A DNA stretch of 64,000 bases. It comes from CAZKAP01 sp964552195. Lineage in GTDB: Bacteria; Bacteroidota; Bacteroidia; Flavobacteriales; Flavobacteriaceae. The stretch is from assembly GCA_964552195.1 (NCBI GenBank), contig CAZKFM010000003.1:186001-250000 (forward strand), in the 5' to 3' direction. The position numbers and the translations under genes were made by a program. The notes under the pieces were generated by a model that was not told the DNA's origin, made no database searches, and saw only the letters and a program-made list of their open reading frames with translations. Shown one piece after another: positions 25,000-35,031 of the stretch (the stretch's first letter is position 1; every line of letters begins with the position of its first letter).

Positions 25000-27420
25000 T
25001 TATCTCAATTGTGCCTTGAACTGTTTTTCCAGGGAATCCACGATCCGCTGGACTACCTGATCTATATGCTTTTCAGTTAGGGTCTTTTTGGTGTCCATTA
25101 GGGTGATCCTCAGTCCGTATGCTTTTTTGTCCTTACCCAGTTCCTTGCCCTCAAAGACATCGAACAACTGCACGGAACGGATCAATTTCCGGTCGATAGG
25201 GTAGATGCTCTGTTTCAACTCGGCGAAACTTACGGATCGGTCAATTAAAAGAGAAAAATCACGGTAGACCTCGGGATATTTTGGAATTTCCCTGAATTGA
25301 ATACTATCGTTTTTCAAGGCGGCCATAACGGTTTCCCAGTGAATTTCTGCAAAGGCTAAGGGCACATCAATGTCGAAGCCTGCCAATAATTCCGGGCTAA
25401 CCTGTATTATGCGCGCAAATTCCACCTGGGACTCTTTGTCTTCCAGGCTCAGGGTCTCACCCTCAATTAGGGTATGGGTACGCTCTACGACCACCGGGCT
25501 CAAACCCAATTTGTAGAACAAAGATTCCACCACCCCTTTAAGTTCGAAGAATCGTGAGGTCTTCGGCCTGGGGATCCATTGGTCGGCCTTGCCGGCACGG
25601 GCACACCAGATGCCCAGAACGGAAGCTTGTCGGTACGCTCCCGCATCCATTTGGTACGTGTGGCCGAATTCGAAAAACATCAGTTCCTGTTGTTTGCGAT
25701 TCAGGTTGTGTGCCACAACCTGTAGGCCGGAGGTCAGGATTTCACTGCGCATTTCAGCCAATTCGCTGCTTAGGGGATTGATCAGTCGGACCCGATTTTG
25801 ATTTGTCTCAGCACGATCAGAGAGAGGGACCAGGCTATTGGTCATGATTTCTGAAAATCCCTGGTAGCAAAGTAATCCGGCTATTTCTGATCTTAGTTTT
25901 TCATTCAAATCAGCCTGATAAGGCGGAAGTGAAAAGGAAAAGTCCTTGCTGGATGGAATGTTATTGTAACCAAATACACGAAGAATTTCCTCAATTACAT
26001 CGATCTTCCGGACCACGTCCTGGCGGTATTGGGGTGGGCGAAGGTTGAGTATCCCGTCCTTCTCATCCACTATGGCGATGTCAAGGCTCTCAAGTATGGC
26101 TCTTATATTCATATCTGGTATATGTCCTCCGGCCACTCGCCTAACATCATCATATGACATGCTTAAAGTGTCGTGAGACGGCAGCGCCTCGTGCAGATCC
26201 CAGGCGCGAGACTCCACCTGCCCCCCTGCGATACGGACGATCAGATCAGCCGCATAAAACAGGTAATCCAGGACACCGTTAACATCTATACCGCGTTCGA
26301 AACGGAAGGAGGCATCGGTGCTCAGACCGTGTCGCTTGGCTGTCTTGCGAATACTTACGGGATCGAAATAGGCGCTTTCCAGAAAAATCCCGGTAGTTGA
26401 TTCGCTTACTCCGGAATCAAGACCACCGTATACACCTGCAATGCAGAGCGGCTTTTCCGCATCACAAATCATCAGGTCCTCGGAATGCAGAATGCGCTCC
26501 TCCCCATCGAGTGTAATGAATGGTGTTCCATCGGGAACCTGGCCCACACGTATGGTTTTACCGGCTATTTTATCCAGGTCGAACGCGTGTAGGGGTTGTC
26601 CGACATCGTGAAGGACGTAGTTGGTAATGTCCACCACATTATTGATAGGCTTTAAACCAATGGATCTGAGGCGATTTTGCAGCCAGTCCGGGGAAGGAGC
26701 CACCTCAAATCCCCGGATGATCAGGCCCGCATAACGGGGAGCACGATCGGGAGATTCGACGTTGACCTCGAAACCCGGCTGGGTGTGGGACAACTCGTAA
26801 GTGGTATACGAGCGGGGAATCAGATCCTTGTGAATGCCTCTCTGTATCAGCCCGGCCCTCAGATCCCTTGCTACACCGAAATGACTCATCGCATCGGATC
26901 GGTTAGGAGTAAGCCCGATCTCAATTTGTGTATCCCGATACACATCGAATATCTGATTGCATGGAGTTCCCGGTTCGAGTTTTGGGTCGAGTACCATAAT
27001 TCCCTCATGGGATTGACCCAGGCCCAATTCATCCTCAGCGCATATCATTCCCTGACTGACCTCTCCGCGGATTTTCCCTTTTTTAATCTTCCAGGATTCT
27101 CCTTCTGCCGTATAAAGTGTAGTTCCTACAGTGGCTACGGGAACTTTCTGTCCTTTGTCTACATTCGGGGCGCCGCATACGATCTGTACGGGTTCACCAT
27201 CACCCAGATCGACCCGGGTAAGCTTAAGTTTATCTGCATTTGGGTGCTTACTGCATTCCAGCACTTCCCCTACTACAACCCCTTCCAGACTTCCGGGAAT
27301 CGACTCGAACTCTTCGAGGCCCTCGACTTCGAGGCCGAGATCCGTGAGTATGGCCGAAACCTCCTCCGGATCTTCATCTATTTGCAGGAAGGTCCTGAGC
27401 CACCCGTACGAAACTTTCAT
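25000..27420 (-). CDS. pheT: Phenylalanyl-tRNA synthetase beta subunit
   Basis: 806 residues, full length. The start MKVSYGWLRTFLQID, the tRNA-binding OB domain (VVGEVLECSKHPNADKLKLTRVD), the B3/B4 editing domain (RSDAMSHFGVARDLRAGLI ... GVYGGLDSGVSESTTGIFLESAYFDPVSIRKTAKRHGLSTDASFRFERG), B5, the catalytic-like core and the C-terminal ferredoxin-fold anticodon-binding domain (from about 715) are in normal order. It forms the alpha2beta2 enzyme with PheS, which is not in the window. It has its own promoter (27441-27448) despite following leuB in the same direction. Confidence 0.97.
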   Translation of the reverse strand: MKVSYGWLRTFLQIDEDPEEVSAILTDLGLEVEGLEEFESIPGSLEGVVVGEVLECSKHPNADKLKLTRVDLGDGEPVQIVCGAPNVDKGQKVPVATVGTTLYTAEGESWKIKKGKIRGEVSQGMICAEDELGLGQSHEGIMVLDPKLEPGTPCNQIFDVYRDTQIEIGLTPNRSDAMSHFGVARDLRAGLIQRGIHKDLIPRSYTTYELSHTQPGFEVNVESPDRAPRYAGLIIRGFEVAPSPDWLQNRLRSIGLKPINNVVDITNYVLHDVGQPLHAFDLDKIAGKTIRVGQVPDGTPFITLDGEERILHSEDLMICDAEKPLCIAGVYGGLDSGVSESTTGIFLESAYFDPVSIRKTAKRHGLSTDASFRFERGIDVNGVLDYLFYAADLIVRIAGGQVESRAWDLHEALPSHDTLSMSYDDVRRVAGGHIPDMNIRAILESLDIAIVDEKDGILNLRPPQYRQDVVRKIDVIEEILRVFGYNNIPSSKDFSFSLPPYQADLNEKLRSEIAGLLCYQGFSEIMTNSLVPLSDRAETNQNRVRLINPLSSELAEMRSEILTSGLQVVAHNLNRKQQELMFFEFGHTYQMDAGAYRQASVLGIWCARAGKADQWIPRPKTSRFFELKGVVESLFYKLGLSPVVVERTHTLIEGETLSLEDKESQVEFARIIQVSPELLAGFDIDVPLAFAEIHWETVMAALKNDSIQFREIPKYPEVYRDFSLLIDRSVSFAELKQSIYPIDRKLIRSVQLFDVFEGKELGKDKKAYGLRITLMDTKKTLTEKHIDQVVQRIVDSLEKQFKAQLR

Positions 27421-27440
27421 ACCGTTGTGTTTTTCGGCGA

Positions 27441-27448
27441 CAAAGATA
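27441..27448 (-). promoter_or_regulatory. -7 element for pheT
   Basis: Minus-strand TATCTTTG, full consensus match and identical to the SRP promoter element, about 20 bp before the pheT start. Predicted leader about 14 bases. It separates pheT from the leu operon. Confidence 0.7.
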
Positions 27449-27505
27449 GATATATGCCCGTCAATTTAAGGGGGCGGGCGTAATCGCCAGGACGGAAACT
27501 GTACA

Positions 27506-28579
27506 TCAGTCCTTCCGGGCAATGAATGAGGCTATACTATCGCCTACCTCACGGGTTCCGAAGGTCGAATCAGCATTGAGATCCGGAGTCACCACGCCGG
27601 AATCTAAGGATGATTGTACGGCCTCCCTAAGCGCTACGGCTTCTTCCTGCATCTGCAAGTAGTCGAGCAACATGGCCGCGGAAAGCACAGAAGCCACGGG
27701 ATTGGCAATATTCCGGCCCTTGGCTTGTGGATATGAACCGTGTATTGGTTCGAACAAGCCGGTTTCTGAGCCTATGGAGGCAGAAGCCAGCAGTCCTATG
27801 GAGCCGCCGATCACACTTCCCTCGTCGGATAAGATGTCCCCGAACATGTTTTCGGTGAGTATGACGTCGAATTGCGAAGGGTTAAGCACCAACTGCATGG
27901 CGGCATTATCCACGAAAAGGAAATCCATTTCAACCCCGGGAAAGTCACCGGCCAGCTGGCTAACCACCCTTCTCCACAGCCTGGAAGATTCCAGCACGTT
28001 TGCCTTATCGACCAGGGTGAGCTTTTTCCTGCGGTTTTCAGCCGCTTCGAAGGCCAGTCGAGCGATGCGCTCGACTTCATGGGCATGATATTCGCACAGA
28101 TCTGAGGCCGTTTGCTGGTCGGGGCTGAGCTTCTTCTCTCCGAAGTAGATTCCTCCAGTGAGCTCCCTGTAAATGACGAAGTCCGTGCCGGAAATGATCG
28201 ATTCCTTGAGAGGCGATTTCTCCAGCAGGCTCGGGTAGGCCTGAACGGGTCGGATGTTTGCAAATAGCCCCAGCTCCTTACGTAATTTAAGCAGTCCCTG
28301 TTCGGGACGAACCGGGGCATCGGGATTGGAATCGTATCGGGGGTCTCCTATGGAACCGAAGAGAATGGCATCGGAAGACCTGCAAACCTCCAGGGTTTCG
28401 TCCGGAAGGGGGTTACCCGTTTCGTCTATGGCGGCGGCACCCACCAGTGCCTCTTTGAATTCAAACTCGTGTCTGTACTTATGGGCTATGGCGTTAAGGC
28501 ATTTGACCGCTTCGGCGGCTACTTCCGGTCCTATGCCGTCTCCGGCCAGCAGGGCAATGGTTTTATCCATGGAATTCAA
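27506..28579 (-). CDS. leuB: 3-isopropylmalate dehydrogenase
   Basis: 357 residues. Oxidises and decarboxylates 3-isopropylmalate to 2-oxoisocaproate with NAD in leucine synthesis. LAGDGIGPEVAAEAVKCL, AILFGSIGDPRYD, RELTGGIYFGEK, the LVDKANVLESSRLWR segment with the catalytic Lys, and FEPIHGSYPQAKGRNIANPVAS are all present. Last gene of leuA-leuC-leuD-leuB; its start overlaps the leuD stop by 4 bp. Confidence 0.96.
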   Translation of the reverse strand: MNSMDKTIALLAGDGIGPEVAAEAVKCLNAIAHKYRHEFEFKEALVGAAAIDETGNPLPDETLEVCRSSDAILFGSIGDPRYDSNPDAPVRPEQGLLKLRKELGLFANIRPVQAYPSLLEKSPLKESIISGTDFVIYRELTGGIYFGEKKLSPDQQTASDLCEYHAHEVERIARLAFEAAENRRKKLTLVDKANVLESSRLWRRVVSQLAGDFPGVEMDFLFVDNAAMQLVLNPSQFDVILTENMFGDILSDEGSVIGGSIGLLASASIGSETGLFEPIHGSYPQAKGRNIANPVASVLSAAMLLDYLQMQEEAVALREAVQSSLDSGVVTPDLNADSTFGTREVGDSIASFIARKD

Positions 28580-29160
28580 TCTCGTTTTTCAAATGCTTCG
28601 ATTTCCGACTTTTTGCTGATCAGAAAATCAATATCGTCGTAGCCGTTCAACAGGCACATTTTTTTATAGGCGTCCAGGTCGAATGTACCCTGATACCCCA
28701 TTTCTGGCACGCTAAGGGTCTGTTGCTCCAGGTCAACTGTAAATTCCAGAGAAGGACGCTCGTGTACAGCCTGTAACAGCATGGTCACATCCTTACCGTC
28801 CAGCTGTATGGGAAGAAGGCCGTTGTTGAGGGCGTTGCCCCTGAAAATATCCGCAAAATAACCGGATACTACCACCCGGAAACCGTAATCGGTTAGTGCC
28901 CAGGCCGCGTGCTCTCGACTTGAACCGCTTCCAAAGTTTTCTCCAGTTAGCAGAATTTGCCCCTTGAACGTGGCATCGTTGAGCACAAAGTCCTCGATAA
29001 GGCTTCCATCGGGATGGTACCTCCAGTCCCTGAACAGATTATCTCCGAAACCTACTTTGTCCGTCGCCTTGAGAAAGCGGGCGGGTATAATCTGGTCGGT
29101 ATCTACGTTCTCCACCGGCAAAGGAACGGCCGTTGATGTCAGTCTTTTAAAGGGTTTCAT
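28576..29160 (-). CDS. leuD: 3-isopropylmalate dehydratase small subunit
   Basis: 194 residues. The swivel-domain subunit: VENVDTDQIIPARFLK, GENFGSGSSREHAAWAL (the substrate-binding GSSRE loop) and GNALNNGLLPI. With LeuC it isomerises 2-isopropylmalate to 3-isopropylmalate. It starts 6 bp after leuC and overlaps leuB by 4 bp, consistent with one translated unit. Confidence 0.96.
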   Translation of the reverse strand: MKPFKRLTSTAVPLPVENVDTDQIIPARFLKATDKVGFGDNLFRDWRYHPDGSLIEDFVLNDATFKGQILLTGENFGSGSSREHAAWALTDYGFRVVVSGYFADIFRGNALNNGLLPIQLDGKDVTMLLQAVHERPSLEFTVDLEQQTLSVPEMGYQGTFDLDAYKKMCLLNGYDDIDFLISKKSEIEAFEKRD

Positions 29161-29166
29161 GTACGG

Positions 29167-30534
29167 TTAATTTAGTACGATCTTTCCATGTACGGCCGCT
29201 TTGGCCGCTGTAAGGGGACTGGCCAAAAGGGTTCGTGCCCCAGGCCCCTGTCGCCCCTCGAAATTGCGGTTGGAGGTCGAAACGCAGTATTTGCCTGCGG
29301 GAATCTTATCCTCGTTCATGCCTAGGCAGGCCGAACAGCCCGATTGGCGTATTTCGAAGCCCGCCGCCTCGAAGATGGAATCCAGACCTTCCTCCTTAAT
29401 CTGGGCGGACACCTGCTGAGATCCGGGAACAATCAGGGCGGTTACCTCCGGATGCTTGTGCTTGCCCCGGATTTCCTCGGCGACAATTCGAAAGTCTTCT
29501 ATCCTGGAATTGGTACAGCTGCCGATGAACACGTATTCAATAGGATGTCCCAGTAGATTTTGGCCAGGTTTTAACCCCATGTAATCCAGGGATTTACCTA
29601 GTGAAGGATCGTCGGTTTCGGGTATGAGATCTCCTATAGCCACACCCATTCCAGGGTTGGTTCCATAGGTTATCATCGGGGCGATATCGTTGGCGTGAAA
29701 GTGATGTTCCAGGTCGAATTCGGCCCCTTCATCGGTGGGTAAGGATTTCCAATAATCCAGTTTGGCATCCCATTCCCCACCTTTGGGTGCGAACTCTCTG
29801 CCCTTAACATAATCGAAGGTGGTTTGGTCCGGGGCGATCATTCCTCCCCGTGCCCCCATCTCGATGCTCATGTTACAGACCGTCATACGGCCCTCCATAC
29901 TCATGTTCCGAAAGACCTCTCCGGCATATTCGACAAAGTAACCGGTACCGGACTGGGTTCCGAGCTGTGCGATGATATACAGAATTACATCCTTGGGCAA
30001 CACCCCTTCCCTTAGGGTGCCGTCTACGGTTATTCGCATTTTCCGCGGTTTATTGAGCAGCAGGCACTGAGTGGCGAAAACCTGGGCCACCTGACTGGTA
30101 CCGATGCCGAACGCAATCGTACCGAAGGCGCCATGGGTAGAGGTGTGACTATCACCACATACCATGGTCATGCCGGGCTGGGTGATACCGAGTTCAGGAG
30201 CCATCACATGTACTATGCCCTGGTAAGGATGTCCCAGGCCATATAGGGTAACCCCATGCTTTTCGCAATTCTCCGTAAGCATGGCGACCTGTTTACGAGA
30301 CAGGGCCTCCTGTATTGGCAGGTGCTGATTTAGTGTGGGTACATTGTGGTCTGCAGTGGCCACGGTGCGTTCCGGGCGAAACAAATTGAGGCCCCGCGCT
30401 TCGATTTCGGAAAACGCCTGAGGGCTGGTTACTTCATGTATCAGATGCTTATCTATGTACAAGATGTCGGGACCTTGGTCTACGCTGGTAACCACATGGG
30501 CATCCCAGACTTTATCGAAGAGGGTCTTCTTCAT
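29167..30534 (-). CDS. leuC: 3-isopropylmalate dehydratase large subunit
   Basis: 455 residues. Aconitase-type [4Fe-4S] subunit. Iron-sulfur cysteines lie in VFIGSCTNSR and SGCSACLGMN; substrate and structural motifs DHNVPT, MVCGDSHTSTHGAFG and SNRNFEGRQGPGARTLLASP are intact. Lies 18 bp downstream of leuA and 6 bp before leuD. Confidence 0.96.
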   Translation of the reverse strand: MKKTLFDKVWDAHVVTSVDQGPDILYIDKHLIHEVTSPQAFSEIEARGLNLFRPERTVATADHNVPTLNQHLPIQEALSRKQVAMLTENCEKHGVTLYGLGHPYQGIVHVMAPELGITQPGMTMVCGDSHTSTHGAFGTIAFGIGTSQVAQVFATQCLLLNKPRKMRITVDGTLREGVLPKDVILYIIAQLGTQSGTGYFVEYAGEVFRNMSMEGRMTVCNMSIEMGARGGMIAPDQTTFDYVKGREFAPKGGEWDAKLDYWKSLPTDEGAEFDLEHHFHANDIAPMITYGTNPGMGVAIGDLIPETDDPSLGKSLDYMGLKPGQNLLGHPIEYVFIGSCTNSRIEDFRIVAEEIRGKHKHPEVTALIVPGSQQVSAQIKEEGLDSIFEAAGFEIRQSGCSACLGMNEDKIPAGKYCVSTSNRNFEGRQGPGARTLLASPLTAAKAAVHGKIVLN

Positions 30535-30552
30535 GTAACGCTGTCGATTATG

Positions 30553-31719
30553 TTATCCGGTAGTATCGATACCCTTGATCTGCATGATTGCTCGGATATC
30601 ACTGTCGATTACTTCTTTCTTGCGGTCGGCGAAGTGCAGAAATTCTTCATAGACCTCGTCGAGCTGGAGCTTAGTCAATTCATATCCCAGGTTTTTGGCT
30701 CGGTAAGCCAGAGCGGCTCTTCCGCTTCTCGCCGTCAATATGATGGCCGATTCGTTTACTCCCACGTCTTCCGGATCGATGATCTCATAGGTCTCCCGGT
30801 TCTTGATTACACCATCCTGATGGATGCCTGAACTGTGGGCAAATGCATTAGCGCCTACTATAGCCTTGTTGGGCTGTACGGGCATGCCCATGCTTTGAGA
30901 AACCAGTTGGCTGATCTCATTGAGCATCTTGCTGTTGATGCCCGTATCCAGGCCAAGAGCTGGGTGCTGCCTCATGATCATCACCACTTCTTCCAGTGAG
31001 GTATTACCCGCGCGTTCACCCACTCCGTTTATGGTACACTCGATCTGCCGGGCCCCGTTCTGCACCCCGGCTATGGAATTGGCCGTGGCCAGACCCAGAT
31101 CATTATGGCAGTGGCAGGAAATTATTGCTTTTTCGATTCCCTTTACGTTTTCTACCAGATATCGGATCTTGGCGCCGTAATCAGCGGGTAGACAATACCC
31201 GGTAGTATCCGGGATGTTAAGGACGGTTGCTCCGGCTTCAATAACGGCTTCACATACCTGTGCCAGAAAATCGTTATCGGTACGTCCGGCATCCTCGGCG
31301 TAGAATTCGACATCGTCCACAAAGGATTTGGCATAGGCGACACACTCCACGGCACGCCTGAGAATATCTTCCCGGGTGGAATTAAACTTAAAGCGAATGT
31401 GTGAATCTGAGGTTCCTATACCCGTGTGTATCCTAGGTTTTTTGGCGTGTTTCAGCGCATCGGCCGCCACTTCAATATCTTTTTTAACCGCCCGGGTAAG
31501 ACCACAGACCGTTGCATTCTTTACAAGTTTTGCGATTTCTTCTACCGATTTAAAATCTCCCGGACTTGAAATGGGGAATCCCGCTTCGATAATATCGACA
31601 CCCAGCTCATCGAGTTTTTCGGCGATAACGAGTTTTTGGGCCGTATCCAGCTTACACCCTGGAACCTGTTCTCCATCCCGGAGCGTCGTATCAAAAATGT
31701 GTACCTTATCTTTAGCCAT
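30553..31719 (-). CDS. leuA: 2-isopropylmalate synthase, short form
   Basis: 388 residues. The aldol-type TIM barrel is complete: FDTTLRDGEQVPGC (metal Asp and catalytic Arg), SCHCHNDLGLATANSI (metal His pair HCHND), and CTINGVGERAGNTSLEEVVM. The enzyme joins acetyl-CoA to 2-oxoisovalerate, the first step to leucine. The protein is shorter than the ~510-residue forms because most of the C-terminal regulatory domain is missing, as in many Bacteroidota; leucine feedback may therefore be weak or absent. First gene of the leu operon. Confidence 0.93.
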   Translation of the reverse strand: MAKDKVHIFDTTLRDGEQVPGCKLDTAQKLVIAEKLDELGVDIIEAGFPISSPGDFKSVEEIAKLVKNATVCGLTRAVKKDIEVAADALKHAKKPRIHTGIGTSDSHIRFKFNSTREDILRRAVECVAYAKSFVDDVEFYAEDAGRTDNDFLAQVCEAVIEAGATVLNIPDTTGYCLPADYGAKIRYLVENVKGIEKAIISCHCHNDLGLATANSIAGVQNGARQIECTINGVGERAGNTSLEEVVMIMRQHPALGLDTGINSKMLNEISQLVSQSMGMPVQPNKAIVGANAFAHSSGIHQDGVIKNRETYEIIDPEDVGVNESAIILTARSGRAALAYRAKNLGYELTKLQLDEVYEEFLHFADRKKEVIDSDIRAIMQIKGIDTTG

Positions 31720-31740
31720 AGCACTTGCGTAACGAATATT

Positions 31741-31748
31741 CGAAGATA
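31741..31748 (-). promoter_or_regulatory. Probable -7 element of the leu operon
   Basis: Minus-strand TATCTTCG, one base from TAnnTTTG, 22 bp before the leuA ATG. No leader peptide with Leu codons or attenuator is seen, but the leader would be only about 15 bases. Confidence 0.5.
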
Positions 31749-31870
31749 CTAATTTCGGCTAGCACTAAGGCCTTCCGGGGTTATAGCGAGAGGCGTTCAT
31801 CGGACGCCCGGCACCGGCTTTTTTACGGAAATTCCATTATAGACAAGAGATTACTAAGACCGAACCTACG

Positions 31871-33415
31871 ATGACCATCCCGTCCAAAGACCCGCTCTTT
31901 ACCCTGATCAAATCCCTGTCGAAGTCCGAGAAACGTCAGTTTCGACTGTATGCCGGCAGGCTGGGGGTAAATCAGGACGCCAAATTCGTAGCCCTTTTCG
32001 ACCTGATGGATAAGATGTCTTCCTATGAGGAACACGTTATACATCAGAGTGGCATCGTATCCCGTTCACAACTGGCAAACCTCAAGGCACACCTTTATAA
32101 ACAAATACTGATTAGTCTGAGATTGAATCCGGCTAACCGCGACCTGCCTTTGCAGATACGCGAGCAGTTGGATTTTGCGACCATACTCTACCACAAAGGC
32201 CTGTATCGGCAGAGCCTTAAGATTCTGGACAAGGCTAAGAACATGGCCTTGGAGCATGAAGAAAAGAATACTGCCTATGAAATACTGGAGTTCGAAAAAT
32301 TAATTGAAACCCAGTACATTACCCGAAGTATTCCGGATCGGGCCGAAGAGCTCAGTCGGCAGGCGAGTGAACTCTCTGCGCAAAACGAACTGGCCAGCAG
32401 GCTTTCCAATTTGTCTCTGCTGTTGTACGGTCAGATGCTCAAGATGGGATATGTGCGGAATGATGAGGATTTGAAACAGGTTCAGGAATTCTTTAGCAGC
32501 CACTTGCCAGAGTATCATTCGGAAAATTTGGGGTTTCGGGAGCGTTTGTGGATTTTTAAGGCGCACTTGTGGTACAGCTTCCTCGTACAGGATTTTCTGG
32601 GCAGCTACAAATATGCCCGCAAGTGGGTGGACCTGTTCGAGCAGTATCCCGCCATGGTTCATCGGCATCCGGTATTTTACCTGAAAGGGAATCACTATCT
32701 CCTCGAGTCACTTTTTTTGGTGCGTTACCGCTCTCAATTCGTGGAAACCCTGCATTCCCTGGAAGAACGATTGGACGGAAAGGACTTTCCTAATTCGGAC
32801 AATATACAGTCACTCAAGTTTTTATACCTGAGCAGCAACCAACTCAACAGGCATTTTCTGGAAGGCACCTTTGAACGCGGACTTCAGTTAGTGGATCGCG
32901 TGGAATATGGCATTGAAAAGCACAAGGGCCGAATTGATGTACACCACATCATGTTGTTGTATTACAAGCTGGCGTGCATGTACTTCGGTAGAGGAGACCA
33001 CAAGAACTGTATCAGATACCTGAACCGTATCATAAGCCGAAAGGATCTCAAGATGAGAGAAGATTTGATGTGCTTTGCTCGCGTGCTCAATCTCGTGGCC
33101 CATTATGAGGCCGGTATGGACTACCACCTGGAGATTCAGCTCAGGAATACGTATAAGTTCCTGATCAAGATGAACAACCTGCAGGCGGTGCAACGGGCAA
33201 TGATTAAATTCTTAAGAGGGCTGGGCGACCTGTATCCCGGAGAGCTCAACGGGGCTTTCCGAGATTTATATCAGGAGCTCAAGGCCTATGAAGACCACCC
33301 ATACGAAAAACGAGCCTTCTTGTATCTGGATATCATCAGCTGGCTCGAGAGTCACTTGCAACAGCGTCCAGTGGCCGACATCATCAGGGAAAAGGCGGCA
33401 CTGCTTACTCGTTAG
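31871..33415 (+). CDS. Conserved hypothetical helical-repeat protein
   Basis: 514 residues, all alpha, cytosolic. The N-terminus LFTLIKSLSKSEKRQFRLYAG is typical of a Bacteroidota family of about this length that I know only as uncharacterised; the remainder reads as repeated helix pairs of the TPR kind (for example LYHKGLYRQSLKILDKAKNMA and YFGRGDHKNCIRYLNRII), suggesting a protein-protein scaffold. The start is the only ATG before the conserved N-terminus. It overlaps the convergent RluA gene by 11 bp. A short hairpin GGCGT/ACGCC (31792-31808) lies upstream. Confidence 0.8.
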   Translation: MTIPSKDPLFTLIKSLSKSEKRQFRLYAGRLGVNQDAKFVALFDLMDKMSSYEEHVIHQSGIVSRSQLANLKAHLYKQILISLRLNPANRDLPLQIREQLDFATILYHKGLYRQSLKILDKAKNMALEHEEKNTAYEILEFEKLIETQYITRSIPDRAEELSRQASELSAQNELASRLSNLSLLLYGQMLKMGYVRNDEDLKQVQEFFSSHLPEYHSENLGFRERLWIFKAHLWYSFLVQDFLGSYKYARKWVDLFEQYPAMVHRHPVFYLKGNHYLLESLFLVRYRSQFVETLHSLEERLDGKDFPNSDNIQSLKFLYLSSNQLNRHFLEGTFERGLQLVDRVEYGIEKHKGRIDVHHIMLLYYKLACMYFGRGDHKNCIRYLNRIISRKDLKMREDLMCFARVLNLVAHYEAGMDYHLEIQLRNTYKFLIKMNNLQAVQRAMIKFLRGLGDLYPGELNGAFRDLYQELKAYEDHPYEKRAFLYLDIISWLESHLQQRPVADIIREKAALLTR

Positions 33416-34118
33416 ATAGGGGATCGTTCAGCCAGTGCCGGCACGAATTCCATATGGCCAGAGGCGGAAGTGGGGCCGTGATTTCCAACACCTCTTTTTG
33501 CGTAGGGTGGGGTAGGCGCAAGCGCAGGGCGTGCAGGCAGATACTGCCATCCGGATTGGAACGCCGGGCGCCGTATTTGAGATCACCCTTTATGATGCAG
33601 CCTTCGGCGGCCAGCTGGGCCCGGATTTGGTGTGATCTGCCGGTTTCCAGATCGATCTCCAACAAATGGAAATGATCCAGGCTTCCGACAAAGCGATAGC
33701 TCAGTTTTGATAGACGGCCACCCTCTATCGGTCGCGAAAAGGCAGTAGTTTTGTTCGTTTTGGAATTTTTAACCAAGTAGTGTTCGAGTCTTCCCCTGTC
33801 TTCTCGAGGTCGTTTCTCCACCAGTGCCCAATACGTTTTGGTCGGTTTTCCGTCTTTAAAGGCTTGATTCAAACGGGTGAGGGCCTTGCTCGTACGGGCA
33901 AAGACTACCACTCCCGTGGTTGGACGGTCCAGTCTGTGGGTCACTCCAAGAAAGACGTTGCCCGGTTTGTTGTATTTCACTTTGATGTATTCCCTGATGG
34001 CATCGGGGAGTTTAGGGTCCCCGGTTTTGTCCCCCTGAACGAGGTCGCCTGCCCGTTTATTAACGGCGATAAGGTGGTTGTCTTCGTAAAGGATCTCGGG
34101 AGGGCCCAGGGGTTTCAT
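33405..34118 (-). CDS. RluA-family RNA pseudouridine synthase
   Basis: 237 residues. The catalytic motif GVTHRLDRPTTGVVVFARTSKA (Asp of HRLD is the nucleophile), ILYEDNHLIAVNKRAGDLVQGD at the N-terminus and DLETGRSHQIRAQLAAEGCIIKGDLKYGA are the RluA/RluC signature. There is no S4 domain, so it belongs to the short RluA/TruC-like group. It is 8 bp downstream of panB and probably co-transcribed. The target uridine cannot be read. Confidence 0.9.
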   Translation of the reverse strand: MKPLGPPEILYEDNHLIAVNKRAGDLVQGDKTGDPKLPDAIREYIKVKYNKPGNVFLGVTHRLDRPTTGVVVFARTSKALTRLNQAFKDGKPTKTYWALVEKRPREDRGRLEHYLVKNSKTNKTTAFSRPIEGGRLSKLSYRFVGSLDHFHLLEIDLETGRSHQIRAQLAAEGCIIKGDLKYGARRSNPDGSICLHALRLRLPHPTQKEVLEITAPLPPLAIWNSCRHWLNDPLSNE

Positions 34119-34126
34119 GGAGTTAC

Positions 34127-34945
34127 CTAATACTGCTCTTCGGCATTCGGGAAATCCCTCGACTTGACATCTCCCACATATTGCGAGATGGCCGTACTCA
34201 TGGATTCGTACAGGTGCAGGTACCTCCTCAGGAAACGAGGATTGAACTCGTGGGTCATACCCAGCATATCATGCACTACCAATACCTGGCCATCGACGCC
34301 TGCTCCGGCACCTATTCCGATAACCGGGATATGGAGTTCTCCGGCTACTTCTTCGGCCAGGGCCGCCGGAATTTTTTCGAGAACCAGGGCAAAACACCCC
34401 AGCTTCTGCAATAACTTGGCATCGCTCTTGAGCTTCTTTGCCTCGGCCTCCTCACGCGCCCTGACCGTATAGGTCCCGAACTTATAGATACTTTGTGGAG
34501 TAAGTCCCAGATGGCCCATGACCGGTATCCCGGCCTGAATGATTCGCTTAACCGAATCCTTGATTTCCTCTCCGCCTTCAACCTTGACGGCGTGCCCGCC
34601 ACTCTCCTTCATGATTCGAATAGCCGATCTCAGGGCTTCTTTGGAGTCACTCTGATAACTGCCGAAAGGAATATCGACCACTACCAGGGCCCTGGTCGCG
34701 CCCCGAACCACGGAGCTGGCGTGATAAATCATCTGATCGAGGGTTATGGGAACTGTGGTTTCGTGCCCGGCCATCACATTGCTCGCCGAATCCCCGACCA
34801 GGATCACATCGACTCCCGCCGAATCTACAATTTTGGCCATCGTGTAATCGTAGGAAGTCAGCATGGATATCTTTTCCCCCTGTTGCTTCATCTCCAGCAG
34901 GGATTTGACGGTGATTCGTTTGTACTGTTTTTTAGCTACGGACAT
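34127..34945 (-). CDS. panB: 3-methyl-2-oxobutanoate hydroxymethyltransferase
   Basis: 272 residues. KISMLTSYDYTMAKIVDSAGVDVILVGDSASNVMAGHETT, GSYQSDSKEAL and KVEGGEEI are classic PanB motifs, and the Mg2+ ligands (Asp in VGDS and in DIPFGS) are present. The enzyme adds a hydroxymethyl group to 2-oxoisovalerate to give ketopantoate, the first step to pantothenate and CoA; 2-oxoisovalerate is also the substrate of LeuA in this window. panC and panD are not here. Confidence 0.96.
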   Translation of the reverse strand: MSVAKKQYKRITVKSLLEMKQQGEKISMLTSYDYTMAKIVDSAGVDVILVGDSASNVMAGHETTVPITLDQMIYHASSVVRGATRALVVVDIPFGSYQSDSKEALRSAIRIMKESGGHAVKVEGGEEIKDSVKRIIQAGIPVMGHLGLTPQSIYKFGTYTVRAREEAEAKKLKSDAKLLQKLGCFALVLEKIPAALAEEVAGELHIPVIGIGAGAGVDGQVLVVHDMLGMTHEFNPRFLRRYLHLYESMSTAISQYVGDVKSRDFPNAEEQY

Positions 34946-35031
34946 ACCCTTTCGGTTTTTACGGATTACAAAGTAACGGGAAATTGGAAGGAATCATCGT
35001 AATTTGGAGTTCGATCAATATCATAATCATG